Origin: Ptiloglossa arizonensis
Taxonomy: Eukaryota; Arthropoda; Insecta; Hymenoptera; Colletidae
Length of the DNA: 64,000 nt
Direction of reading: 5' to 3'
NCBI RefSeq assembly: GCF_051014685.1
Contig: NW_027478385.1
Span: 3,472,001-3,536,000 of the forward strand
Shown here: positions 1-13,136 of the stretch, piece after piece
How the letters are laid out: each line of letters starts with the position of its first letter
Position numbering within the stretch: the stretch's first letter is position 1
Notes under the pieces: model-generated
Seen by the model: the letters and a program-made list of their open reading frames with translations, nothing else
What the model was told of the DNA's origin: nothing
The model's database searches: none
Made by a program: the position numbers and the translations under genes

Positions 1-949
1 GTGTATTTTTGCCCTAGGCCACTGTAGTTATTGGTTTCGTGTATCAGACTTGCGAAAATTTTGATGGTTTCTCAACTATTCCTTAACTTCAAACTCCCAT
101 ATCTCGCGAAAGGATTGACGAACTCGAGAAATTCCTATTGCATCTGAAAGCAGAAACTCGCCCGATTACAACGGTATGGGTACTTTTCCCCTAGGCCAAT
201 CGAGTTATTGGTTTCGAGTATCAGACCAGCGAAAATTTTGATGGTTTCTCAACCATTCCTTAACTTCAAACTCCCATACCTCGCGAACGAGTTGACGAAC
301 TCGAGAAATCGATGTTGCACCTGAAAGCAGAAACTCGCCCGATTACAATGGTATCTGTACTTTTGCCCTAGGGCAGAGTAGTTATTGGTTTCGAGTATCA
401 GACTTGCGAAAATTTTGATGGTCTCTCAACCATTCCTTAACTTCAAACTCCCATATCTCACGAACTGATTGACGAACTCGAGAAATTCCTGTTGCATCTG
501 AAAGCAGAAACTCGCCCGATAACAGTGGTATGTGTATTTTTGCCCTAGGCCATTCCAGTTATTGGTTTCGAGTATGAGACCAGCGAAAATTTAGATTGTT
601 TCTCAACCATTCCTTAACTTCAAACTCCCATATCTCGCGAACGGATTGACGAACACGAGAAACTCCTGTTGCATCATAAAATAGAAACTCGCCCGATTAC
701 AACGGTATGTGTATTTTTGCCCTAGGCCATAGTAGTTATTGGTTTCGAGTATCAGACTTACGAAAATTTTGATGGTTTCTCATCCATTCCTTAACTTCAG
801 ACTCCCATATCTCGCGAACGGATTGACGAACTCGAGAAATACCTGTTGCATCTGAAAGTAGAAACTCGCCCGATTACAATGGTGTGTGTACTTTTCCCCT
901 AGGCCATTCCTGTTATTGGTTTCGAGTATCAGACTTGCGAAAATTTTGA

Positions 950-1045
950 TGGTTTCTCAACCATCTCTTAACTCCACACTCCGATATTTCGCGATCGTTT
1001 TGACGAATCCGAAAAACTTCTGTTGCATCTGAATGTAGAAACTCT
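950..1045 (+). repeat. B-type monomer half (first example)
   Basis: This unit carries the linked B-type markers: 'atctcttaactcc' instead of 'attccttaacttc', 'actccgatatttcgcg' instead of 'actcccatatctcgcg', 'gaatccgaaaaa' instead of 'gaactcgagaaa' (CTCGAG lost), and 'actctcccg' instead of 'actcgcccg'. The same linked set recurs in this flank near 2200, 10,530, 11,590 and 13,355, so it is a true subfamily and not random mutation. Confidence 0.8.
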
Positions 1046-1150
1046 CCCGATTACAAGGGTATGTGTATTTTTCCCCTAGGCCATTCCAGTTATTGGTTTC
1101 GAGTATCAGACTTGCGAAAATTTTGATGGTTTCTCAACCATTCCTTAACT

Positions 1151-2056
1151 TCAAACTCCCATATCTTGCGAACCGATTGACGATCTCGAGAAATTCCTGT
1201 TGCATGTGTAAGTAGAGACTCGCCCGATTACAATGGTGTGTGTATTTTTCTCCTAGGCCATTGCAGTTATTGCTTTCGAGTATCAGACTTGCGAAAATTT
1301 TGATGGTTTCTCAACCATTCCTTAACTTCAAACCCCCATATCTCGCGAACGGATTGACGAACTCCAGAAATTCCTATTGCATCTGAAAGCAGAAACTCGC
1401 CCGATTACAACGGTATGTGTATTTTTGCCCTAGGCTATTGTAGTTATTGTTTTCGAGTATCAGACTTGCGAAAATTTTGATGGTTTCTCAACCATTCCTT
1501 AACTTCAAACTTCCATATCTCGCGAACGGATTGACGAACTCGAGAAATTCCTGTTGCATCTGAAAGTAGAAACTCGCCCGATTACAATGGTGTGTGTACT
1601 TTTCCCCTAGGCCTTTGTAGTAATTGGTTTCGAGTATCAGACTTGCGAAAATTTTGATGGTTTCTCAACCATTCCTTAACTTCAAACTCCTATCTCTCGC
1701 GAACGGATTGACGAACTCGAGAAATTCCTGTTGCATCTGAAAGCAGAAACTCGCCCGATTGCAACGGTATGTGTATTTTTGCCCTAGGCCATAGTAGTTA
1801 TTGATTTCGAGTATCAGACTTACGAAAATTTTGATGGTTTCTCAACCATTCCTTAACATCAAACTCCCATATCTTGCGAACCGATTGACGATCTCGAGAA
1901 ATTCCTGTTGCATGTCTAAGTAGAGACTCGCCCGAATACAATGGTGTGTGTATTTTTCTCCTAGGCCATTGCAGTTATTGCTTTCGAGTATCAGACTTGC
2001 GAAAATTTTGATGGTTTCTCAACCATTCCTTAACTTCAAACCCCCATATCTCGCGA
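1151..2056 (+). repeat. four-monomer duplication (708 bp offset)
   Basis: The segment 1151-1348 recurs at 1859-2056, exactly four monomers away. Shared rare markers are 'atcttgcgaaccgattg', 'gatctcgagaaa', 'gtagagactcgcccg', 'tttttctcctaggcc' and 'ttgcagttattgctttcg'. The copies differ at a few bases, for example 'catgtgtaag' against 'catgtctaag'. Confidence 0.75.
1377..1897 (+). repeat. distal duplication, copy 1 (partner at 13,773)
   Basis: About 521 bp, nearly three monomers, matching 13,773-14,293 at an offset of 12,396 bp, which is 70 monomers plus the 6 bp of net indels between them. Shared rare markers in order are 'ctattgtagttattgtttt', 'aacttccatatctcg', 'cctttgtagtaattgg', 'aactcctatctctcgcg', 'ttgatttcgagtatc' and 'aacatcaaactccc'. 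One visible difference is 'gattgcaacgg' here against 'gattacaacgg' in the partner. Confidence 0.8.
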
Positions 2057-3180
2057 ATGGATTGACCCATTCGAGAAATTCCTGTTCCATGTGAAAGTAG
2101 AAACTCGCCCGATTACAATGGCGCGTGTACTTTTCCCCTAGGCCATTCCAGTTATTCGTTTCTAGCATCAGAATTGCGAAAATTTTGATGGTTTCTCAAC
2201 TATCTCTTAACTCCAAACTCCGATATTTCGCGAACGAATTGACGAATCCGAAAAATTTCTGTTGCATCTCAAAGTAGAAACTCTCCCGATTACAAAGGTA
2301 TGTGTATTATTCCCCTCGGACATTCCAGTTATTGCTTTCGAGTATCAGACTTGCGAAAATTTTGATGGTTCCTCAACCATTCCTTAAATTTAAACTCCCA
2401 TATCTCGCCAACGGATTGACGAACTCTAGAAATTCCTGTTGCATCTGAAAATAGATACTCGTCCGATTACAATGGTGTGTGTACTTTTCCTCTAGGCCAT
2501 TCCAGTTACTGGTTTCGAGTATCAGACTTGCGAAAATTTTGATGGTTTGTCAACCATTCCTTAACTTCAAACTCCAATATCTCGCGAACGAGTTTACGAA
2601 CTCGAGAAATCGCTGTTGCACCTGAAAGCAGAAACTCGCCCGATTACAATGGTATGTGTATTTTTGCCCTAGGCCATAGTAGTTTTTGGTTTCGAGTATC
2701 AGACTTGCGAAAATTTTGATGGTTTCTCAACCATTCCTTAACTTCAAACTCCCATATCGCGCGAACGGATTGACGAACTCGAGAAATTCCTGTTGCATCT
2801 GAAAGCAGAAACTCGCCCTATTACAATGGTATGTGTATTTTTGCCCTAGGCCATAGTAGTTTTTGGTTTCGAGTATCAGACTTGCGAAAATTTTGATGGT
2901 TTCTCAACCATTCCTTAGCTTCAAACTCCCATACCTCGCGAACGAGTTGACGAACTCGAGAAATCGATGTTGCACCTGAAAGCAGAAACTCGCCCGATTA
3001 CAATGGTATGTGTACTTTTCCCCTAGGGCACAGTAGTTATTGGTTTCGAGTATCAGACTTGCGAAAATTTTGATGGTCTCTCAACCATTCCTTAACTTGA
3101 AACTCCAATACCTCGCTAACGAGTTGACGAACTCGAGAAATCGCTGTTGCACCTGAAAGGAGAAACTCGCCCGATTACAA

Positions 3181-3225
3181 TGGTATGTGTATTTTTGCCG
3201 TAGGCCCTTGTATTATAGTTATTGG
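3181..3225 (+). repeat. monomer with a 5-bp insertion
   Basis: The usual 'ggccattgtagttattgg' reads 'cccttgtattatagttatt' here, 5 bp longer. It is the largest small indel in the window and is private to this monomer. It also has 'gccgtagg' in place of 'gccctagg', so the CCTAGG site is lost. Confidence 0.7.
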
Positions 3226-3630
3226 TTTCGAGTATCAGACTTGCGAAAATTTTGATGGTCTCTCAACCATTCCTTAACTTCAAACACCAATACGTCGCGA
3301 ACGAGTTTACGAACTCGAGAAATCGCTGTTGCACCTGAAAGCAGAAACTCGCCCGATTACAATGGTATGTGTATTTTTGCCCTAGGCCATAGTAGTTTTT
3401 GGTTTCGAGTATCAGACTTGCGAAAATTTTGATGGTTTCTCTACCATTCCTTAGCTTCAAACTCCCATACCTCGCGAACGAGATGACGAACTCGAGAAAT
3501 CGATGTTGCACCTGAAAGCAGAAACTCGCCCGATTACAACGGTATGTGTATTTTTGCCCTAGGCCATAGTAGTTATTTGTTTCGAGTATCAGACTTGTGA
3601 AAATTTTGGTGGTTTCTCAACCATTCCTTA

Positions 3631-5300
3631 ACTTGGAACTCCCATATCTCGCGAACGGATTGACGAACTCGAGAAATTCCTGTTGCATCTGAAAGTAGAA
3701 ACTCGCCCGATTACAATGGTATGTCTACTTTTCCCCTAGGCCATTCCAGTAATATTGGTTTCGAGTATCAGACCAGCGAAAATTTTGATGGTTTCTCAAC
3801 CATTCCTTAACTTCAAAGTCCCATATCTCGGGAACGGATTGACGAACTCGAGAAATTCCTGTTGCATCTGAAAGCAGAAACTCGCCCGATTACAATGCTG
3901 TGTGTACTTTTCCGCTAGGCCATTCCAGTTACTGGTTTCGAGTATCAGACTTGCGAAAATTTTGGTGGTTTCTCAACCATTCCTTAACGTCAAACGCCCA
4001 TATCTCGCGAACGGATTGACGAACTCGCGAAGTTCCTGTTGCATATGAAAGTGGAAACTCGCCCGATTACAATGGTGTTTGTACTTTTCCCCTAGGCCAT
4101 TGTAGTTATTGGTTTCGTGTATCAGACTTGCGAAAATTTTGATGGTTTCTCAACCATTCCTTAACTTCAATGTCCCATATCTCGGGAACGGATTGACGAA
4201 CTCGAGAAATTCCTGTTGCATCTGAAAGCAGAAACTCACCCGATTACAGCGGTATGTGTATTCTTACCCTATGCCATTGTAGTTATAGGTATCGAGTATC
4301 AGACTTGCGAAAATTTTGATGGTTTCTCAACCATTCCTTAACTTCAAACTCCCATATCTCGCCAACGGATTGACGACCTCGCGAAGTTGCTGTTGCATCT
4401 GAAAGTAGAAACTCGCCCGATTACAGTGCTGTGTGTACATTTCCCCTGGGCCATTGTAGTTATTGTTTTCAAGTATCAGACTTGCGAAAATTTCGATGGT
4501 TTCTCAACCATTCCTTAACTTCAAACTCCCATATCTCGCGAACTGTTTGACGACCTCGAGAACATCCTGTTGCCTCTGAAAGCAGAAACTCGACCGATTA
4601 CAATGGTATGTGTATTTTTGCCCTAGGCCATAGTAGTTATTGGTTTCGAGTATCAGACTTACGAAAATTTTGATGGTTTCTCAACCATTCCTTAACTTGG
4701 AACTCCCATATCTCGCGAACGGATTGACGAACTCGAGAAATTCCTGTTGCATCTGAAAGTAGAAACTCGCCCGATTACAATGGTATGTCTACTTTTCCCC
4801 TAGGCCATTCCAGTAATATTGGTTTCGAGTATCAGACCAGCGAAAATTTTGATGGTTTCTCAACCATTCCTTAACTTCAAACTCCCATATCTCGCGAACG
4901 GATTGACGAACTTGAGAAATTCCTGTTGCATCTGAAAGTAGAGACGCGCCCGATTACAACGGTATGTGTACTTCTCCCCTATGCCATTCCAGTTATTGGT
5001 TTCGAGTATCAGACTTGCGAAAATTTTTATGGTTCCTCAACCATTCCTTAACTTCAAACCCCCATATCTCGCGAACGGATTGACGAACTCGAGAAATACC
5101 TATTGCATCTGAAAGCAGAAACTCGCCCGATTACAACTGTATGTGTACTTTTGCCCTAGGCCATTGTAGTTATTGGTTTCGAGTATCAGACTTACGAAAA
5201 TTTTGATGGTTTCTCAACCATTCCTTAACTTGGAACTCCCATATCTCGCGAACGGATTGACGAACTCGAGAAATTCCTGTTGCATCTGAAAGTAGAAACT
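3631..5300 (+). repeat. blocks sharing 'acttggaactccc' and a +2-bp variant
   Basis: The marker 'acttggaactccc' occurs at 3631, 4695 and 5228. The first two are followed by 'ggtatgtctacttttcccc' and by 'ccagtaatattgg', a 2-bp-longer form of 'ccagttattgg'. The spacings of 1,064 bp (6 x 177 + 2) and 533 bp (3 x 177 + 2) show that the copies moved as blocks and carried the same indel. Confidence 0.75.
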
Positions 5301-5797
5301 CGCCCGATTACAATGCTATGTGTACTTTTCCCCTAGGTCATTCCAGTTATTGGTTTCGAGTATCAGACAAGCGAAAATTTTGATGGTTTCTCAACCATTC
5401 TTTAACTTCAAACTCCCATATCTCGCGAACGGATTGACGAACTTGAGAAATTCCTGTTGCACATGAAAGCAGAATCTCGCCCGTTTACAATGCTGTGTGT
5501 ACTTTTCCTCTAGGCCATTCCAGTTACTGGTTTCGAGTATCAGACTTGCGAAAATTTTTATGGTTCCTCAACCATTCCTTAACTTCAAACCCCCATATCT
5601 CGCGAACGGATTGACGAACTCGAGGAATACCTATTGCATCTGAAAGCAGAAACTCGCCCGATTACAACGGTATGTGTATTTTTGCCCTAGGCCATTGTAG
5701 TTATTGGTTTCGAGTATCAGACTTGCGAAAATTTTGATGGTTTCTCAACCATTCCTTAACTTCAAACTCCCATATCTCGCGAACGGATTGACGAACT

Positions 5798-6328
5798 CGA
5801 GAAATTCCTGTTGCATCTGAAAGTAGAGACGCGCCCGATTACAACGGTATGTGTACTTTTCCCCTATGCCATTCCAGTTATTGGTTTCGAGTATCAGACT
5901 TGCGAAAATTTTGAAGGTTTCTCAACAATTCCTTACCTTCAAACTCTCATATCTCGCGAACGGATTGACGAACTCGAGAAATTTCTGTTGCATCTGAAAG
6001 CAGATACTCGCCCGATTACAATGGTATGTGTATTTTTGCCCTAGGCCATCGTTGATATTGGTTTCGAGTATCAGACTTGCGAAAATTTTGATGGTTTCTC
6101 AACCATTCCTTAACTTCAAACTCCCATATTTCGCGAACAGATTGACGAACTCGAGAAATTCCTGTTGCATCTGAAAGTAGAAACTCGCTCGATTACAATG
6201 GTGTGAGTACTTTTCCCCTAGGCCATTCCAGTTATTGGTTTAGAATATCAGACTTTCGAATATTTTGATGGTTTCTCAACCATTCCTTCACTTCAAACTC
6301 CCATATCTCGCGAACAGATTGACGAACA
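5798..6328 (+). repeat. three-monomer tandem duplication, copy 1
   Basis: A 531-bp block that repeats immediately at 6329. Markers are 'gtagagacgcgcccg', 'cccctatgccattcc', 'tttgaaggtttctcaacaa', 'gcagatactcgcccg', 'ccatcgttgatattgg', 'actcgctcgattaca' and 'ggtttagaatatcagactt'. CCTAGG is lost as 'cctatg' and 'ccttaac' as 'ccttacc', which removes both usual stops and opens a chance frame through the unit. Confidence 0.85.
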
Positions 6329-6886
6329 CGAGAAATTCCTGTTGCATCTGAAAGTAGAGACGCGCCCGATTACAACGGTATGTGTACTTTTCCCCTATGC
6401 CATTCCAGTTATTGGTTTCGAGTATCAGACTTGCGAAAATTTTGAAGGTTTCTCAACAATTCCTTACCTTCAAACTCTCATATCTCGCGAACGGATTGAC
6501 GAACTCGAGAAATTTCTGTTGCATCTGAAAGCAGATACTCGCCCGATTACAATGGTATGTGTTTTTTTTGCCCTAGGCCATCGTTGATATTGGTTTCGAG
6601 TATCAGACTTGCGAAAATTTTGATGGTTTCTCAACCATTCCTTAACTTCAAACTCCCATATTTCGCGAACAGATTGACGAACTCGAGAAATTCCTGTTGC
6701 ATCTGAAAGTAGAAACTCGCTCGATTACAATGGTGTGAGTACTTTTCCCCTAGGCCATTCCAGTTATTGGTTTAGAATATCAGACTTTCGAATATTTTGA
6801 TGGTTTCTCAACCATTCCTTCACTTCAAACTCCCATATCTCGCGAACAGATTGACGAACACGAGAAATTCCTGTTGCATCTGAAAG
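6329..6886 (+). repeat. three-monomer tandem duplication, copy 2
   Basis: Near-identical to the preceding 531 bp and running on to about 6886 with the same markers. The clear difference is a longer T run at 6562-6569 (eight T where copy 1 has 'tattttt'), making this copy 532 bp per three monomers. The high identity shows a recent local event inside an otherwise diverged flank. Confidence 0.85.
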
Positions 6887-7488
6887 CAGAAACTCGCCCG
6901 ATTACAACGGTATGTGTATTTTTGCCCTAGGCCATAGTAGTTACTGGAGTCGAGTATCAGACTTGTGAAAATTTTGATGGTTTCTCAAACATTCCTTAAC
7001 TTCAAACTCCCATATCTCGCGAACGGATTGACGAACTCGAGAAATTCCTGTTGCATCTGAAAGTAGATACTCGCCCGATTACAATGGTATGTGTATTTTT
7101 GTCCTAGGCCATCGTTGATATTGGTTTCCAGTATCAGACTTGCGAAAATTTTGATGGTTTCTCAACCATTCCTTAACATCAAACTCCCAGATTTCGCCAA
7201 CGGATTGACGAACTCGAGAAATTCCTGTTGCATCTGAAAGTAGAATCTCGCCCGATTACAATGGTGTGAGTACTTTTCCTCCAGGCCATTCGCGTTATTG
7301 GTTTCGAGTATGAGACTTGGGAAAATTTTGATGCATTCTCAACCATTCCTTAACTTCCAACTCCCATATCTCGCGAACGGATAGACGAAATCGAGAAATT
7401 CCTGTTGCATCTGAAAGTAGAAACTCGCCGATTACAATGGTGTGTGTACTATTCCCCTAGGCCGTTCCAGTTATTGGTTTCGAGTATC

Positions 7489-7690
7489 AGACTTGCTCAA
7501 ATTTTGGTGCTTTCTCAACCATTCCTTACCTTCAAACTCCCATACGTCGCGAACGGATTGACGGACTCGAGAAACTCCTGATGCATCTGAAAGCAGAAAC
7601 TCGCCCGATTACAACGGTATGTGTATTTTTGCCCTAGGCCATAGTAGTTGTTGGTGTCGAGTATCAGACCAGCGAAAATTTTGATGGTTT
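7489..7690 (+). repeat. undeleted relative of the 99-bp unit (left flank)
   Basis: This stretch has the diagnostic bases of the short core unit but keeps the 78 bp that the short unit lacks. In order: 'cttgctcaaattttgg', 'gattgacggactcgag', 'cctgatgcatctgaaagc', a complete 'cgcccgattacaacgg' and CCTAGG segment, then 'gagtatcagaccagcg'. Joining 'catctga' to 'ccagcg' would give the short-unit junction. Confidence 0.65.
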
Positions 7691-9539
7691 CTCAACCACT
7701 CCTTAAGTTCAAACTCCCATATCTCGCGAACGGATTAACGAACTCGAGAAATTCCTGTTGCATATAAAATAAGAAACTCGCCCGATTACAACGATATCAG
7801 TATCTTTCCCCTAGGCCTTTGTAGTTATTGGTTTCGAGTATCAGACTTGCGAAAATTTTGATTGTTTCTCAATCATTCCTTAACTTCAAACTCCCATATT
7901 TCGCGAACGGATTGACGAACTCGAGAAATTCCTGTTGCATCTGAAAGTAGATACTCGCCCGATTACAATGGTGCATGTACTTTTCCCCTAGGCAATTCCA
8001 GTTATTGGTTTAGAATATCAGACTTTCGAAAATTTTGATGGTTTCTCAACCATTCCTCCACTTCAAACTCCCATATCTCGCGAACAGATTGACGAACTCG
8101 AGAAATTCCTGTTGCATCTGAAAGCAGAAACTCGCCCGATTACAACGGTATGTGTATTTTTGTCCTAGGCCATAGTAGTTATTGGAGTCGAGTATCAGAC
8201 TTGTGAAAATTATGATGGTTTCTCAAACATTCCTTAACTTCAAACTCCCATATCTCGCGAACGGATTGACGAACTCGAGAAATTCCTGTTGCATCTGAAA
8301 GTAGAAACTCGCCCCATTACAATGGTGTGTGTACTATGCCCCTAGGCCATTCCAGTTATTGGTTTCGAGTATCAGACCAGCGAAAATTTTGAAGGTTCCT
8401 CAACAATTCCTTACCTTCAAACTCTCATATCTCGCGAACGGATTAACGAACTCGAGAAATTCCTGTTGCATCTGAAAGCAGATACTCGCCCGATTACAAT
8501 GGTATGTGTATTTTTGCCCTAGGCCATCGTTGATATTGGTTACGAGTATCAGACTTGCGAAAATTTTGATGGTTTCTCAACCATTCCTTAACTTCAAACT
8601 CCCATATTTCGCGAACGGATTGACGAACTCGAGAAATTCCTGTTGCATCTGAAAGTACAAACTCGCCCGATTACAATGGTGTGTGTACTTTTCCCCTAGG
8701 CCATTCCAGTTATTGGTTTCGAGTATCAGACCAGCGAAAATTTTGAAGGTTTCTCAATAATTCCTTACCTTCAAACTCTCATATCTCGCGAACGGATTGA
8801 CGAACTCGAGAAATTCCTGTTGCATCTGAAAGCAGATACTCGCCCGATTACAATGGTATGTGTATTTTTGCCCTAGGCCATCGTTGATATTGGTTCCGAG
8901 TATCAGACTTGCGAAAATTTTGATGGTTTCTTAACCATTCCTTAACTTCAAACTCCCATATTTCGCGAACGGATTGACGAACTCGAGAAATTCCTGTTGC
9001 ATCTGAAAGTAGAAACTCGCCCGATTACAATGGTGTGTGTACTATTCCCCTAGGCCGTTCCAGTTATTGGTTTCGAGTATCAGACTTGCTCAAATTTTGA
9101 TGGTTTCACAACCATTCCTTACCTTCAAACTCCCATATCTCGCGAACGGATATACGAACTCGAGAAATTCCTGTTGCATCTGAAAGCAGAAACTCGTCCG
9201 ATTACAACGGTATGTGTATTTTTGCCCTAGGCCATAGTAGTTATTGGTGTCGAGTATCAGACTTGTGAAAATTTTGATGGTTTCTCAAACATTCCTTAAC
9301 TTCAAACTCCCATATCTCGCGAACGGATTGACGAACTCGAGAAATTCCTGTTGCATCTGAAAGTAAAAACTCGCCCGATTACAACGGTATGTGTACTTTT
9401 CCCCTAGGCCATTCCAGTTATTGGTTTCGAGTATCAGACCAGCGAAAATTTTGATGGTTTCTCAACCATTCCTTAACTTCAAACTCCCATATCCCGCGAA
9501 CGGATTGACGAACTCGAGAAATTCCTTTTGCACCTGAAA

Positions 9540-9700
9540 GTAGAAACTCGCCCGATTATAATGGTGTTTGTACTTTTCCGCTAGGCCATTCCAGTTATTG
9601 GTTTAGAATATCAGACTTTCGAGTATTTTGATGGTTTCTCAACCATTCCCTCACTTCAAACTCCCATATCTCGCGAACAGATTGACGAACTCGAGATATT
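9540..9700 (+). repeat. early C-type monomer in the left flank
   Basis: Carries markers typical of the core: 'cgcccgattataatggtg' with 'tttgtacttttccgctagg', followed by 'ggtttagaatatcagactt' and 'ccctcacttcaaactccc'. These variants ('cgattata', 'ccgctagg', 'ttcactt') dominate from about 16.6 kb on and are rare before it, so this looks like a founder or outlier copy. Confidence 0.6.
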
Positions 9701-11368
9701 CCTGTTGCATATGAAAGCAGAAACTCGCCCGATTACAACGGTATGTTTATTTTTGCCCTAGGCCATAGTAGTTATTGGTGTCGAGTATCTGACTTGGGAA
9801 ATCTTTGATGGTTTCTCAACCATTCCTTAACTTCAAACTCCCATATCTCGCGAACGGATTGACGGACTCGAGAAATTCCTGATGCATCTGAAAGTAAAAA
9901 CTCGCCCGATTACAACGGTATGTGTATTTTTGCCCTAGGCCATAGTAGTTATTGGTTTCGAGTATCAGACTTGCGAAAATTTTGATGGTTTCTCAACCGT
10001 TCTTTAACTTCAAAGTCCCTTATTTCGCGAACGGATTGACGAATCCGAGAAATCTCTGTTGCATCTGAAAGTAGAAACTCGCCTGATTACAATGGTGTTC
10101 GTACTATTCCCCTAGGCTATTCCAGTTATTCGTTTCGAGTATCAGACCAGCGAAAACTTTGATTGTTTCTCAATCATTCCTTAACTTCAAACTCCCAAAT
10201 CCCGCAAACGGATTGACGAATTCGAGAAATTCCTGTTGCATCTGAAAGCAGAGACTCGCCCGGTTACAATGGTTTGTGTACTTTGCCCCTAAGCTATTCC
10301 AGTTATTGGTTTCGAGTATCAGACCAGCGAAAAATTGATGGTTTCTCAACCATTCCTTAATTCAAACTCCCATATCTCGCGAACGGATTAACGAACTCAA
10401 GAAATTCCTGTTGCACCTGAAAGTAGAAACCCGCCCGATTACAATGCTGTGTGTATTTTTGCCATAGGCCATTCCAGTTATTGGTTTCGAGTATCAGACC
10501 AGCGAAAATTTTGATGGATTCTCAACCATCTGTTAACTCCAAACTCCGATATTTCGCGAACGGATTGACGAATCCGAAAAATTTCTGTTGCATCTGAAAG
10601 TAGAAACTCTTCCGTTTACAACAGTATGTGTATTTTTCCCCTAGGCCTTTGTTGTTATTGGTTTCGAGTATCAGACTTGCGAAAATTCTGATGGTTTCTC
10701 AACAATTCCTTACCTTCAAACACTCATATCTCGCGAACGGATTGACGAACTCGAGAAATTCCTGTTGCATCTGAAAGCAGATACTCGCCCGATTACAATG
10801 GTATGTGTGTTTTTGCCCTAGGCCATCGTTGATATTGGATTCGAGTATCAGACCTGCGAAAATTTTGATGGTTTCAAAACCATTCCTTAAATACAAACTC
10901 CAATTTCTCGCGAACGGATTGACGAACTCGAGAAATTCCTGTTGCATCTGAAAGTAGAAACTCGCACGATTACAATGGTGTGAGTACTTTTCCCCTGGGC
11001 CATTCCCGTTATTGGTTTCGAGTATCAGACTTGCGAAAATTTTGATGGATTTTCAACCATTCCTTAACTCTCAAACTCCTATATCTTGCGAACGGATAGA
11101 CGAACTCGAGAAATTTCTGTTGCATCTGAAAGTAAAAACTCGCCCGATTACAACGGTATGTGTATTTTTACCCTAGGCCTATGTAGTTATTGGTTTCGAG
11201 TATCATACTTGCTAAAATTTTGATGGTTTCTCAACCATTCCTTAACTTCAAACTCCCATATCTCGCGAACGGATTGACGAACTCGAAAAATTTCTGTTGC
11301 ATCTGAAAGTAGAAACTCGCCCGATTACAACGGTATGTATATTTTTCACCTAGGCCTTTCTTGTTATT

Positions 11369-11978
11369 GGTTTCGAGTGTCAGACTTGTGGAAATTTTGA
11401 TGGTTTCTGAACCATTCCCGAACTTCAAAATCCCATATCCCGCGAACGGATTCACGAACTCGCGAAATTCCTGTTGCATCTGAAAGTAGAAACTCGCCCG
11501 ATTACAATGGTGTGTGTACCTTTCCCCTTTGCCATTCCAGTTAATGGTTTCGAGTATCAGAGTGGCGAAAATTTTGATGGTTTCTCAACCATCTCTTAAC
11601 TCCAAACTCCGATATTTCGCGAACGGATTGACGAATCCGAAAAATTTCTGCTTCATCTAAAAGTAAAAACTCTCCCGATTACAACGGTATGTGTATTTTT
11701 CCCCTAGGCTATTGTAGTTATTGGTTTCGAGTATCAGACTTGCGAAAATTTTGATGGTTTCTCAACCATTCCTTAACTTCAAACTCGCATACCCCGCGAA
11801 CGGATTGACGAACTCGAGAAATTCCTATTGCATCTGAAAGCCGAAACTCGCCCGATTAGAACGGTATGTGTACTTTTCCCCTAGGCCATTCCAGTTATTG
11901 GTTTCGAGTATCAGACCAGCGAAAATTTTGATGGCTTTTCAACCATTCCTTAACTTCAAACTCCCATACCTCGCGAAC
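11369..11978 (+). repeat. ten-monomer-offset duplication, copy 1 (partner at 13,137)
   Basis: About 610 bp matching 13,137-13,746 at an offset of 1,768 bp (10 x 177 - 2, the -2 coming from two 'tttttccctagg' monomers in between). Shared markers are 'gtgtcagacttgtggaaat', 'atatcccgcgaacggattc', 'cccctttgccattcc', a B-type unit with 'ctgcttcatctaaaagta', and 'aactcgcataccccgcg'. Confidence 0.8.
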
Positions 11979-12040
11979 GGATTGACTAACTCGAGAAATT
12001 CCTGTTGCATCTGAAAGTAGAAGCTCGCCCGATTACAAAG

Positions 12041-12390
12041 ATATCAGTATTTTTCCCTAGGCCCTTGTAGTTATTGGTTTCGAGTATCAGACTTGCTCGA
12101 ATTTTGATGGTGTCTCAACCATTCCTTACCTTCAAACTCCCATATCTCGCGAACGGATTGACGATCTCGAGAAATTCCTGTTGCATCTAAAAGTAGAAAC
12201 TCGCCCGATTACAACGATATCAGTATTTTTCCCTAGGCCCTTGTAGTTATTGGTTTCGAGTATCAGACTTGCTCGAATTTTGATGGTGTCTCAACCATTC
12301 CTTACCTTCAAACTCCCATATCTCGCGAACGGATTGACGGACTCGAGAAATTCCTGATGCATCTGAAAGTAGAAACTCGCCCGATTACAA
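12041..12390 (+). repeat. adjacent pair of shortened 176-bp monomers
   Basis: Two consecutive units share 'gatatcagtatttttcccta', one C shorter than normal, followed by 'ggcccttgtagttattgg', 'cagacttgctcgaattttg' and 'tggtgtctcaacc'. They are an obvious single-monomer duplication. The GATATC site and 'tggtgtctc' link them to the monomers that precede the 99-bp units in the core. Confidence 0.7.
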
Positions 12391-13136
12391 TGGTGTGTGT
12401 ACTTTTCCCCTAGGCCATTCCAGTTATTGGTTTCGAGTATGAGACCAGCGAAAGCTTTAAAGGTTTCTCAGCAATTCCTTACCTTCAAACACTCATATCT
12501 CGCGAACGGATTGACGAACTCGAGAAATTCCTGTTGCATCTGAAAGTAGAAACTCGCCCGATTACAATGGTGTGAGTACTTTTCCCCCAGGCCATTCGCG
12601 TTGTTGGTTTCGAGTATCAGACTTGGGAAAATTTTGATGGATTCTCAACCATTCCTTAACTTCAAACTCCCATATCTCGCGAACGGATTGACGAACTCGA
12701 GAAATTCCTGTTGCATCTGAATGTAGAAACTCGCCCGATTACAACGGTATGTGTATTTTTGCCCTAGGCCATAGTAGTTATTGGTGTCGAGTATCAGACT
12801 TGTGAAAATTTTGATGGTTTCTCAAACATTCCTTAACTTCAAACTCCCATATCTCGCGAACGGATTGACGAACTCGAGAAATTCCTGTTGCATCTGAAAG
12901 TAGAAACTCGCCCGATTACAATGGTGTGTGTACTTTTCCCCTAGGCCATTCCAGTTATTGGTTTCGAGTATCAGACCAGCGATAATTTTAAAGGTTTCTC
13001 AGCAATTCCTTACCTTCAAACACTCATATCTCGCGAACGGATTGACGAACTCGAGAAATTCCTATTGCATCTGAAAGCAGAAACTCGCCCAATTACAACG
13101 GTATGTGTATTTTTCCCTTCGGCCATTGTAGTTATT

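Noticed and set aside
1..177. Assignment to a named centromere satellite of a known species
   Set aside because: The unit length resembles several plant satellites, including one 177-bp family in cucumber, but I cannot match the sequence from memory. Naming a species needs a database search.
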